Below are positions 1 to 6,333 of a stretch of DNA of 26,094 bases, in pieces; position 1 is the stretch's first letter, and every line of letters begins with the position of its first letter. The notes under the pieces are model-generated. The model was not told the origin of the DNA. It ran no database searches and was given only the letters and a program-made list of their open reading frames with translations. Where the stretch lies: NCBI GenBank assembly GCA_035638775.1, contig DASQZJ010000068.1, forward strand, positions 1 to 26,094, in the 5' to 3' direction. The translations under genes and the position numbers were made by a program. This DNA comes from DASQZJ01 sp035638775. GTDB lineage: Bacteria > Pseudomonadota > Gammaproteobacteria > UBA5335 > SLRW01.

Positions 1-13
1 TGCCAGTAGCCAT
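1..13 (-). CDS. Start of an unidentified gene, cut by the window edge
   Basis: Only the first four codons (M-A-T-G) are inside the window. An ATG at 13-11 on the minus strand is preceded by a good Shine-Dalgarno sequence (GAGGAG, about 6 nt upstream). It lies 18 bp after the stop codon of the thiolase-fold/OB-fold gene, so it is probably the next gene of the same operon. Neighbours of such proteins are often thiolases or acyl-CoA enzymes, but nothing in the four visible residues identifies it. Confidence 0.5.
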
Positions 14-31
14 GCTCGTCTCCTCGCGCGG

Positions 32-1507
32 TCAGGCCGCGCCGGTATCGGGGATCGCTTTCCAGAAATACTTGCGGAAGCCGCGCCGCCGGTCGAAGTC
101 CTTGATGCGGAACGCCAGGCGCACGGCCGTGCCGGAATCGATGGTGCCGGGATCGACGTCGGTGAAGTCCATCATCAGCCGCCCGCCTTCCTCGAACACG
201 ATCATGCCGTAGTGCTGCGGCGGGTCGGGGGAGTAGGTCAGGAAATCCGCGGACCAGGACTGCACCGTGCCGCGCTGCTCGGACATGCTGTAGGGCTGCT
301 GGGTGTCGACCGCCTTGCACTCGGGATTGACGCAGATGCGGGTGCGCGGGTACTGCAGCGTGCCGCATTCGGCGCATTTGCCGCCGATGAACCCCTCGAT
401 CATGTCGTGCTTGCGGTAGAGCACGGTCAGCGGGGTGCGGTTGTCGGTTTCCGCGCGCATGCCCAGTTCCATGTCGACCAGGCCGTTGAAAGCCAGCCAC
501 TTCATGTAGTTCTCTTCCGGCCGGCGCCGCTCCAGTGAGCCGCTGATCCCGCGGCGCGCGGACTGTACCGCGGGCAGCAGGCCGGTGGTCTCGAGCACCA
601 TGGCGTCGCAGCCCTGGCCGAAGGACACCGCCAGGATCTTCTCGCCCGGGCTCGCCTGCTCGAGCGCGTGGCTGAGCATCACCAGCGAGTGTGCGGTGCC
701 GGCCTCGCCGCACACGCCGTGCAGGGTGTCGTGCACCGCCTCGCCGTCGATGCCGCAACCGCGGGCGATCTTCTCGGGAAGACGGGGGAATACGCAGGGC
801 ATCACGAAGTGGGCGATGTCGGCGGCACCGACCCCGCTCTTTTCCAGCGCCCCGGCGATGGCCCGCGGCACGATCTTGGAATACCCCTCGTCACGGATCC
901 AGCGCTCCTCCCAGGAGTAGTCGATTTCCGCACCCTCGCCGCGGAAGTGGTCGACGAAGTCGATCGTGAGGCTGTGGCTGCCCAGCAGATTCGCGATGGT
1001 GTCCCCGGTGCCCACGGTGAAGGCCGCGCCGGCATCCCCGAAGCGCATCTCCTGGACCGCCCCGGCACGCGTCTTGCGGTGCTCGCCGGCGGTGACCAGC
1101 GCGGTTTCGGCCGCTCCCCCCTGCACCGCGGTCAAGGCCTGGAGCAGGGCGCTGGAGCCGGCCCGCATCGACGACGTCACGTCCAGTGACGGGATGTCCT
1201 CCCGCAGGGCGAGCGCGGTGGCGACGATTGCCGCGTTCTGGCGGTCGGAAAACGGCATCGTGGTGGAGGCGAAGTACAGCGCGTCGACCGCTTCACGTGA
1301 CGTGCCGGCGAGGCAGTCGCGCGCGGCCTCGACCGCCATGGTTACGCTGTCCTCGTCCCAGTTCGCCATGGAACGCTCGCCGACCGCCTGCCCCGCCAGG
1401 GATGGATTGAACCACTTGTTGGCGTCGGCGATCGCCTTGCGGCTGAGCCGCAGGCGCGGGACGTAGCCACCGTAGGAGGTGATGCCCGCAACATTGCTGC
1501 CTGTCAT
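32..1507 (-). CDS. Thiolase-fold (HMG-CoA synthase-like) protein fused to zinc-ribbon/OB-fold domain
   Basis: 491 aa. The N-terminal two thirds are a thiolase-superfamily condensing-enzyme fold: the opening ITSYGGYVPRLRLSR is typical of HMG-CoA synthase-like and KAS III-like proteins, and a GxxGxAGTAHS-type stretch lies near residues 265-280. The C-terminal ~115 residues form a DUF35-type unit: a rubredoxin-like zinc ribbon with Cys378, Cys381, Cys392 and Cys397, then an OB-fold that typically binds acyl-CoA. Family members act in cytoplasmic acyl-CoA metabolism; the substrate cannot be read from sequence. Where KAS III/HMG-CoA synthases carry the nucleophilic cysteine (DVSAAC context), this protein reads DVTSSMRAG, so the canonical Cys appears absent. 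The ATG start has a good SD (AAAGGA, ~8 nt upstream). Another gene follows 18 bp downstream on the same strand. Confidence 0.85.
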   Translation of the reverse strand: MTGSNVAGITSYGGYVPRLRLSRKAIADANKWFNPSLAGQAVGERSMANWDEDSVTMAVEAARDCLAGTSREAVDALYFASTTMPFSDRQNAAIVATALALREDIPSLDVTSSMRAGSSALLQALTAVQGGAAETALVTAGEHRKTRAGAVQEMRFGDAGAAFTVGTGDTIANLLGSHSLTIDFVDHFRGEGAEIDYSWEERWIRDEGYSKIVPRAIAGALEKSGVGAADIAHFVMPCVFPRLPEKIARGCGIDGEAVHDTLHGVCGEAGTAHSLVMLSHALEQASPGEKILAVSFGQGCDAMVLETTGLLPAVQSARRGISGSLERRRPEENYMKWLAFNGLVDMELGMRAETDNRTPLTVLYRKHDMIEGFIGGKCAECGTLQYPRTRICVNPECKAVDTQQPYSMSEQRGTVQSWSADFLTYSPDPPQHYGMIVFEEGGRLMMDFTDVDPGTIDSGTAVRLAFRIKDFDRRRGFRKYFWKAIPDTGAA

Positions 1508-1714
1508 GTCCGGTCCTTTTGTCGGCTGAAGATCCGGGGGGTCGGCGGGTGCGGAACATCGCCGGCCGGTTGCGCCGCGCGCGACGCCTCCGCCAGGCGG
1601 ATCTTCTCCAGAAGGCCGGCCCCTGAAGATTCATTCAAGCGTAGCGCCAGGCGGTATTCTCTAACAAGTGTTCGATGACGCGCGAGGGCGGGGAGCGGGG
1701 ACCGCCCGGTGCGG

Positions 1715-2224
1715 TCAGCGATCGTCGCTCGGCGGGGGCGGCGGCGGATACCAGCTGCGGCCGCGTCGCCGGCGGCGCTCCCGCGCCTGCGGCACCGAGT
1801 CGCCGCTGGCGTACATGCACTGCTCGTAGGCGATGTCATAACGGTGCTGCAGGGTGGCGGCGGCTGCCTGCCCGTTGGCCGCCCCCACGCTGCCACCCAC
1901 GAGCATGCCGCTGATCGCACCGTTCGCCGCCCCGTCGCCGTGCGGGGAGCCGAGCGACCCCAGGAATGCGCCGGCCGCCGCGCCGATGATCGCGCCGGAC
2001 GCAGTGCTGTTGGCGGCGACCTCGGACGGGCGCGCCCCCACGCTGCGGGACGCGTACGCGCGGCAGCGGGCATCGTCCCGGCGGAACACCGCGTAGGGCA
2101 TGCCCGGCGCCGGCATCACGGCGACGTCCGGGCCCTGCGGGACGCTGGCGCAGCCCGTCAGCAGGACGCCCCCGAGCCCCGCCAGCACGGCGACCACGGT
2201 CGCGGTCCACGGACGACCGGTCAT
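1715..2224 (-). CDS. Glycine-zipper outer-membrane lipoprotein
   Basis: 169 aa from the ATG at 2224. The N-terminus is a lipoprotein signal peptide: a hydrophobic stretch at residues 8-22 ends in a lipobox LLTGC with Cys25 as the predicted lipidated residue. Residues ~75-125 form an Ala/Gly-rich glycine-zipper region (SGAIIGAAAGAFLG, GAISGMLVGGSVGAANG) like SlyB/OsmB-type envelope lipoproteins. The tail is Arg-rich and then poly-proline. Longer readings start upstream at a non-ATG codon, but the ATG immediately preceding the signal peptide is the sensible start. The gene begins 10 bp after the stop of the upstream His/Arg-rich exported protein, so the two are probably co-transcribed. Role in the envelope unknown; a structural or stress function is inferred from the family. 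Confidence 0.75.
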   Translation of the reverse strand: MTGRPWTATVVAVLAGLGGVLLTGCASVPQGPDVAVMPAPGMPYAVFRRDDARCRAYASRSVGARPSEVAANSTASGAIIGAAAGAFLGSLGSPHGDGAANGAISGMLVGGSVGAANGQAAAATLQHRYDIAYEQCMYASGDSVPQARERRRRRGRSWYPPPPPPSDDR

Positions 2225-2234
2225 GTTGCCGCGC

Positions 2235-2975
2235 TCACTGGCCCGACGGCCGGGCGGGGACCTTCTGCCAGCCGCCCGGGCACTGGTGCACGTAGGGGTA
2301 GTACTCGCCCGCGCCACGGCAGTAGTACCAGTACCGTGGCGGCGGTGGTGCGGCGGGTCCGGACTCGGCGGGGGTGGGCGCGGTCTGCAGCACGATCACT
2401 TGGCCGGGAGGTGCGTGTTCCGGGTAGAAGTACCAGGAACCGGCCACCGAGAGCCACCAGCCGAAGCGGCCGTCGTCCCACCCATGCACCCACACCCCCG
2501 GGCCGTGAAAGCCGAGGAAGAAACGGGCATCCGGGTCCCGGCGGTGGTGATCGCCCCAGCCGTTCCAGCCCCACCAGCGGTCGTGATCGAGCCAGTGGTG
2601 TCGGTCCTCTTCGCGGTGCTGGTGCCAGGCATAGCGCTGCCGGTTCATGCGTTCCTGCCGCTCGCGCAGCGCGCGCTTGCGCCGGAGCTCGCGCTGCCGG
2701 TCGCGAGAGTCGCGGTACCGCCGGGCGTCGTGATCGCGGTGCCTGGCACGGGCGGGGTGGCGGTCCGCGTGGCGGGCCCGCATCTCGATGCCGCGGTGCG
2801 AGTGCTGCTCCTGATGTCGCTCCCGGATCCGCTGCTCGTTCCGGCCGTGCCCGTGATCGTGGGGATCGGCGCGGCCCGGCGTCGACACGACCAAGCAGGC
2901 CGCGGACAGCAGCAACGCGGCCGGGAAGAGCGCGGATCGAAGCGTCCGGGGTCGGGTGAACAGATGGCGAGTCAT
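2235..2975 (-). CDS. His/Arg/Trp-rich exported protein with C-terminal YYCR...YYPYV domain
   Basis: 246 aa. The start at 2975 is chosen because AGGAGG lies 8 nt upstream and a signal peptide (residues ~13-36, ending near GRA-DPHD) follows at once. The mature N-terminal half is extremely basic and His-rich (DHGHGRNEQRIRERHQEQ, HADRHPARARHRDHD), then Trp/Gly/His-rich (HRWWGWNGWGDHHRR-like). The C-terminal part reads as a small ordered domain (FLGFHGPGVWVHGWDDGRFGWW, PPRYWYYCRGAGEYYPYV, CPGGWQKVPA), a pattern I recognise from uncharacterised proteobacterial periplasmic or surface proteins. Metal or polyanion binding is possible from the composition but is inference. The gene sits 125 bp downstream of the sensor-kinase stop, with a GTTAC-type regulator box (3079-3094) in between, and leads the glycine-zipper lipoprotein gene. 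Confidence 0.75.
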   Translation of the reverse strand: MTRHLFTRPRTLRSALFPAALLLSAACLVVSTPGRADPHDHGHGRNEQRIRERHQEQHSHRGIEMRARHADRHPARARHRDHDARRYRDSRDRQRELRRKRALRERQERMNRQRYAWHQHREEDRHHWLDHDRWWGWNGWGDHHRRDPDARFFLGFHGPGVWVHGWDDGRFGWWLSVAGSWYFYPEHAPPGQVIVLQTAPTPAESGPAAPPPPRYWYYCRGAGEYYPYVHQCPGGWQKVPARPSGQ

Positions 2976-3078
2976 TGCATGTCCTCCTGCTCGGCGTGCC
3001 GGTCCGGGGTCGGTGCAGCACACTCGAGACCAGTCTATCCGGGCGGGAGGCTGCGGAGGGTTACGGGGGCTGGCGGCC

Positions 3079-3094
3079 TGTAACGCTCTGTAAC
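3079..3094 (-). promoter_or_regulatory. Candidate CpxR/RstA-like operator upstream of the His/Arg-rich protein
   Basis: Two perfect TGTAAC half-sites start exactly 10 bp apart (3079 and 3089). On the minus strand this reads GTTACAGAGCGTTACA, fitting TACA-N4-GTTACA and resembling the E. coli RstA box and, as GTAAC-N5-GTAAC, the CpxR box. It lies about 104 bp upstream of the minus-strand gene starting at 2975 and just beyond the kinase stop codon. The same arrangement recurs at 5233-5276 and 11227-11241. Confidence 0.6.
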
Positions 3095-3100
3095 AGACGC

Positions 3101-4471
3101 TCAGCTGCGGGTAGCGGTTCCCGCGTCGGCCCGGCGGGGCAGCGTCAGGATCGCCTCGAGCCCGCCCCGGGGCCGGTTGCGCAGATCCAGGTCGCCGCCG
3201 TGCAGGCGCGCGATGTTGCGCGCGATCCCGAGCCCCAGGCCGGTGCCTCCCCAGTCGCGGCTGCGGGAGATTTCCACCCGGTAGAACGGTTCGAAAACCC
3301 GCTGCAGCTCCGCGGGCGGCATGCCGGGGCCTTCGTCCAGGACCCGCAGCACCAGCGCGTCCGGGCCGTCCTCGATGACGATGCGGGCACTGCCGCCGTA
3401 CTTGATGGCGTTGCCCACCAGGTTTTCCAGGCAGCGTCGCAGGGCCTGCGGCCGGCCGGGATAGTGCGCCCGCGGCGCGCCGGACCGGCTCACGCGGTGC
3501 CCCACGCTGGTTTCGTCCTCGACCAGGCTGTCCACGAGAGCGAGCACGTCGATCTGCCGCGTTGCCTCGTGTCCGTAAGTGCCGCGCACGAAATCCAGGC
3601 TCGCCGAGATCATCGATTCCATGTCGTCGAGATCGCGCGAAAACCGGGCCTGGAGCTGCGCATCGGGGAGCATCTCCACCCGCAGCCGGAGGCGCGTCAG
3701 CGGCGTTTTCAGCTCGTGCGAAACGGCGGCGAGAAACCGGTCGCGCAGCTCCAGCGACTCCCGCAGACGCGCCTGCATGCTGTTGAACGCACGCGTGGCG
3801 TGCCGCATCTCCAGGGGACCCTTTTCCGGGAGCGGGTCCCGGGCGATGTCGTGTCCCAGGGCCTCGGCGGCGTGCTCGAGGATCCGCAGGGGCCGGGTAA
3901 CCCAGCGGACCGCGATCACGCCGAGCACCAGCAGGGCGGCGAGCAGGGCCCCCGAGCTGACCACCAGCCGCAGGGGATGGCCCGGCAGCAGGGGCGGCGG
4001 ACGGAACAGGAACAGCAGCCACTGCCCGTCCGCGAGCCCCACCTGGGTCAGGATCAGCTGCCGGTCATCCGAATCGCCGCGACCCGCGGGGAGGCCCGGA
4101 GCGTCCGGCGGCACGCGCATCACCGCGGTCGGCCGGGGAGCGAGCACGTCGTGCAGCGTCTGCGACAATCCGGACAGGTCGTCGGGCATCGCCCGGCCAT
4201 GGCTCTCGGGGTAGCGTCGGGCACGCAGGAGCACGCGCAGGCGCGGGCGCGACAGCACGCGCGTGACGCGCCCGCGCTCGCCGGAGGGAAGGGCCTCCAT
4301 CAGGCGCACCGTATCGGCCACGTGCTGTGCCCAGCGCTGGCTGTCGAAGCGGTGCAGCAGGCGACTGCGTTCGCGCAGCGTGAGCCCGAGGCTGAGCAGC
4401 TGCGCCACCACGAGGCCGGCCACCAGGATCAGGGTCAGGCGCCCGAACAGCGAGCGCGGCAGCAGGCGCAT
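3101..4471 (-). CDS. Sensor histidine kinase (EnvZ/CpxA/RstB type)
   Basis: 456 aa inner-membrane kinase. TM1 is at residues ~10-30 (LTLILVAGLVVAQLLSLGL), then a periplasmic sensor region of ~140 residues, TM2 at ~170-190 (LRLVVSSGALLAALLVLGVIAV) and a HAMP linker. The HisKA H-box is VSHELKTPLTRLRLR with phosphoacceptor His252. The ATPase domain has the N-box (ENLVGNAIKYG), G1 (DEGPGMP), F-box (FEPFYRV) and G2 (GTGLGLGIA), so all catalytic blocks are intact. It should autophosphorylate and control the response regulator encoded 2 bp upstream. Length and the divergent Spy-like gene recall CpxA, while the H-box context also resembles EnvZ/RstB-like kinases, so orthology is open. The stimulus is unknown; envelope stress is the contextual guess. 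Confidence 0.9.
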   Translation of the reverse strand: MRLLPRSLFGRLTLILVAGLVVAQLLSLGLTLRERSRLLHRFDSQRWAQHVADTVRLMEALPSGERGRVTRVLSRPRLRVLLRARRYPESHGRAMPDDLSGLSQTLHDVLAPRPTAVMRVPPDAPGLPAGRGDSDDRQLILTQVGLADGQWLLFLFRPPPLLPGHPLRLVVSSGALLAALLVLGVIAVRWVTRPLRILEHAAEALGHDIARDPLPEKGPLEMRHATRAFNSMQARLRESLELRDRFLAAVSHELKTPLTRLRLRVEMLPDAQLQARFSRDLDDMESMISASLDFVRGTYGHEATRQIDVLALVDSLVEDETSVGHRVSRSGAPRAHYPGRPQALRRCLENLVGNAIKYGGSARIVIEDGPDALVLRVLDEGPGMPPAELQRVFEPFYRVEISRSRDWGGTGLGLGIARNIARLHGGDLDLRNRPRGGLEAILTLPRRADAGTATRS

Positions 4472-4473
4472 GA

Positions 4474-5196
4474 TCAGGATTCCGTGGTGACGGGGACGGC
4501 CAGGACGTAACCGCGGTTGCGCACGGTCTTGACGATCCGGGGTTCGCGGCCGTCATCCCCCAGGCGCTGGCGCAGCCGGCTCACCTGCACGTCCAGGCTG
4601 CGGTCGAAGGGGCCGCTGTCGCGTCCATGAAGGTGCTGCATGAGCTGGTCGCGGCTCAGCACTTCGTTGGCGTGGCGGAGGAGCAGCAGCAGCAGCCGGT
4701 ACTCCGCGCCCGAGAGCGCGATCACGGCACCGTCCGGGGCCAGCAGCTGCCGCGTAACGGTATCCAGGCACCAGCCGTCGAACAGGTAGCGCCGGGACTC
4801 GCGTTCGCCCGCAGGCTCGGCGGCGTGGCCGGCCCGGCGCAGGACGCTCCGGATGCGCGCCAGCAGCTCGCGCGGGTTGAACGGCTTCGGGAGATAGTCG
4901 TCCGCTCCCATCTCCAGCCCGAGGATCCGGTCGACCTCGTCACCGCGGGCGGTGAGCATCAGCACGGGTATTCCGGAGCGGCTGCGCAGATCGCGGCAAA
5001 GGGTCAGCCCGTCGTCGCCCGGCAGCATCAGGTCCAGCACGACCAGGTCGACCTCGTCCCGCTGCAGCGCGTCCCACATGCTGCGCCCGTCGGCAACCGC
5101 CGAGGCCCGGTAGCCGTTGCCGGACAGGTAGGTCTCCAGCAGCTCGCGGATCTCGGCGTCGTCGTCCACCACCAGGATGTGCGGCGTATCGTTCAT
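4474..5196 (-). CDS. OmpR-family response regulator
   Basis: 240 aa. The receiver domain (1-120) has the acidic pair Asp11/Asp12, phosphoacceptor Asp55 (VVLDLMLPGDDG), Thr82 and Lys104 (LPKPF). The C-terminal winged helix (~135-235) ends in the usual RIVKTVRNRGYVLAV segment, so this is a DNA-binding transcription factor of the OmpR/PhoB class. It is followed after 2 bp by its kinase gene. The start MNDTPHILVVDDD is fixed by family alignment, but no Shine-Dalgarno sequence precedes it; a TATATA element ends 8 bp before the ATG, so the transcript may be leaderless. Paired GTTAC boxes in the divergent upstream region suggest autoregulation. CpxR-like or RstA-like are the closest known roles. Confidence 0.9.
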   Translation of the reverse strand: MNDTPHILVVDDDAEIRELLETYLSGNGYRASAVADGRSMWDALQRDEVDLVVLDLMLPGDDGLTLCRDLRSRSGIPVLMLTARGDEVDRILGLEMGADDYLPKPFNPRELLARIRSVLRRAGHAAEPAGERESRRYLFDGWCLDTVTRQLLAPDGAVIALSGAEYRLLLLLLRHANEVLSRDQLMQHLHGRDSGPFDRSLDVQVSRLRQRLGDDGREPRIVKTVRNRGYVLAVPVTTES

Positions 5197-5203
5197 GGGC
5201 CCA

Positions 5204-5209
5204 TATATA
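5204..5209 (-). promoter_or_regulatory. Candidate -10 element of the response-regulator operon
   Basis: TATATA on the minus strand, ending 8 bp before the ATG at 5196. A start point at the usual distance would fall at or next to the start codon. No strong -35 hexamer is visible 17 bp upstream, which fits activator dependence on the GTTAC box at 5233-5246. Confidence 0.4.
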
Positions 5210-5232
5210 CAACAGGCCGAAGCCCGGGTGTC

Positions 5233-5246
5233 GTAACATTCTGTTG
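5233..5246 (-). promoter_or_regulatory. Candidate operator for the response-regulator promoter
   Basis: The minus strand reads AACAGAATGTTACG, matching TACA-N4-GTTACA in 8 of the 10 specified positions. It is about 40 bp upstream of the response-regulator start codon and oriented toward that gene, placed as expected for autoactivation. Confidence 0.45.
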
Positions 5247-5260
5247 CCCGACCCCGGAAC

Positions 5261-5276
5261 GTTACACGCCGTTACA
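5261..5276 (+). promoter_or_regulatory. Candidate operator for the Spy/CpxP-like gene
   Basis: Two perfect GTTACA half-sites at 5261-5266 and 5271-5276 (10-bp period). A GTTAC at 5291-5295 is in phase three periods from the first. A good -10 (TATAAC, 5318-5323) follows without a matching -35, as in activator-dependent promoters. Same motif as at 3079-3094 and 11227-11241. Confidence 0.6.
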
Positions 5277-5317
5277 CGGCATCAGCTTCGGTTACCGCGC
5301 CCCGGCCCGAATCCGGA

Positions 5318-5323
5318 TATAAC
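5318..5323 (+). promoter_or_regulatory. Candidate -10 element of the Spy/CpxP-like gene
   Basis: TATAAC, five of six matches to the sigma-70 -10 hexamer, 32 bp before the ATG at 5356. The sequence 17 bp upstream is GC-rich and does not resemble a -35 hexamer, so activation through the adjacent GTTACA pair is likely. Confidence 0.5.
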
Positions 5324-5355
5324 GGGCACTTCCCCGTCGCACAGGAGATTCTGAC

Positions 5356-5829
5356 ATGCGAGCACTTCCCCTGCTGGTCGGCGCGGCAGCGCTGACACTG
5401 GGCGTGACCGGAACGACCGCGCTGGCGGCTCCCTCCGGCCAGCCCGCGTACGGGCCGCCGGGCACACACCGGACGTGGGGTCCGAAGGACATGCGGCGGC
5501 GGATCGATCACCGTCTCGAGCGCCTGCGCACCGATCTGCACTTGCACAAGGACCAGGAAGCCGACTGGCACCGGTTCGAACGGACGGTGAAGGGCCAGGC
5601 CGCCGCGGCGGGCAAGCGCTGGCGGGAGATGCGCGGTACACGGCCGCAAACGGCCCCGGAGCGTCTGGACCGCGGGATCCGTTTCACGCAGGAACGCCTG
5701 CGTGCGCTGCGCAGGCTGGAAGCGGTGGTCAAGCCGCTGTATGCGAGCCTGAGACCGGTCCAGCGCAGCGTGTTCGACCTGGAGTTCCGCCGGGGCGGAT
5801 TCCGTCACGGCCACCATCGTCACTGGTGA
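5356..5829 (+). CDS. Spy/CpxP-like (LTxxQ family) periplasmic protein
   Basis: 157 aa. A signal peptide spans residues ~1-24 (LLVGAAALTLGVTGTTALAA). The mature protein is helical and Arg-rich with two degenerate LTxxQ-like motifs (LHLHKDQEADW near residue 62 and LRPVQRSVFD near 135), as in Spy and CpxP, ATP-independent periplasmic chaperones that can also restrain a sensor kinase. The tail is His-rich (RHGHHRHW), suggesting possible metal binding. The gene is divergent from an OmpR-family regulator and kinase, exactly the cpxP-cpxRA arrangement, with paired GTTACA sites in the shared promoter. Sequence conservation to Spy/CpxP is low, so the call rests on length, signal peptide, motif traces and context. 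Confidence 0.7.
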   Translation: MRALPLLVGAAALTLGVTGTTALAAPSGQPAYGPPGTHRTWGPKDMRRRIDHRLERLRTDLHLHKDQEADWHRFERTVKGQAAAAGKRWREMRGTRPQTAPERLDRGIRFTQERLRALRRLEAVVKPLYASLRPVQRSVFDLEFRRGGFRHGHHRHW

Positions 5830-5836
5830 CCCCGGT

Positions 5837-5865
5837 GCGGGGTGCCGGCAGCGCCGGCGCCCCGC
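5837..5865 (+). terminator. GC-rich hairpin after the Spy-like gene
   Basis: Arms 5837-5849 (GCGGGGTGCCGGC) and 5853-5865 (GCCGGCGCCCCGC) pair over 13 bp with a single G-U wobble and a 3-nt loop. The hairpin begins 7 nt after the stop codon. Only a pyrimidine-rich, not U-only, stretch follows, so it may be a weak intrinsic terminator or a 3'-end stabiliser. Confidence 0.55.
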
Positions 5866-5914
5866 TCTGCTATCCTGCTGATGGTCCACCTTCAGCCCGG
5901 ATCGCGCGACTCCG

Positions 5915-6328
5915 ATGCCGACGTTCGATATCCATCCCCGGCTTCGCCAGGACTGTCACGTCCTCGGCCGACTCGATCTTTCCCATCTGCTGTTGCATCG
6001 CAACGCCGCCGTGCCGTGGCTCATTCTCGTCCCCGAGGTCGGGGAGGGACAGCTGCATCACCTGCAGCAGCGGGACCGGGACCGGCTCGCGCGGGAGTGC
6101 GACCGCATCGCCGCATTCGTCGAAGAGCGCTTTGTCTGCGACCGCGTGAACGTCGCCGCCATCGGCAACGTCGTGCCACAGCTGCACGTCCACGTGATCG
6201 GGCGTCGCGCCGACGATCCCTGCTGGCCGGGGGTCGTGTGGGGCCGCCTGGAGGAGGGGCCGGCCTGGAGCCCGCAGCAGCTCGCCGACCTGGCCGCGGC
6301 CGTTCCCGGCCTCCGGCCGGTTCCCTGA
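5915..6328 (+). CDS. HIT-domain (histidine triad) protein
   Basis: 137 aa cytoplasmic protein. The HIT motif reads Q89-L-H91-V-H93-V near VVPQLHVHVIGR, where the first triad position is Gln, a common variant among bacterial HIT proteins. The upstream segment AVPWLILVPEV is the usual HIT beta-strand. HIT proteins are nucleotide hydrolases or transferases acting on AMP-linked or dinucleotide substrates; the substrate here is unknown. The start follows the preceding hairpin by 50 bp and has no strong SD. It is convergent with the exporter operon, whose last gene ends 6 bp beyond this stop. Confidence 0.85.
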   Translation: MPTFDIHPRLRQDCHVLGRLDLSHLLLHRNAAVPWLILVPEVGEGQLHHLQQRDRDRLARECDRIAAFVEERFVCDRVNVAAIGNVVPQLHVHVIGRRADDPCWPGVVWGRLEEGPAWSPQQLADLAAAVPGLRPVP

Positions 6329-6333
6329 CCGCA

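Noticed and set aside
2975..4510. Long plus-strand frame opposite the sensor kinase
   Set aside because: Shadow of the kinase gene; translation is low-complexity with no motifs.
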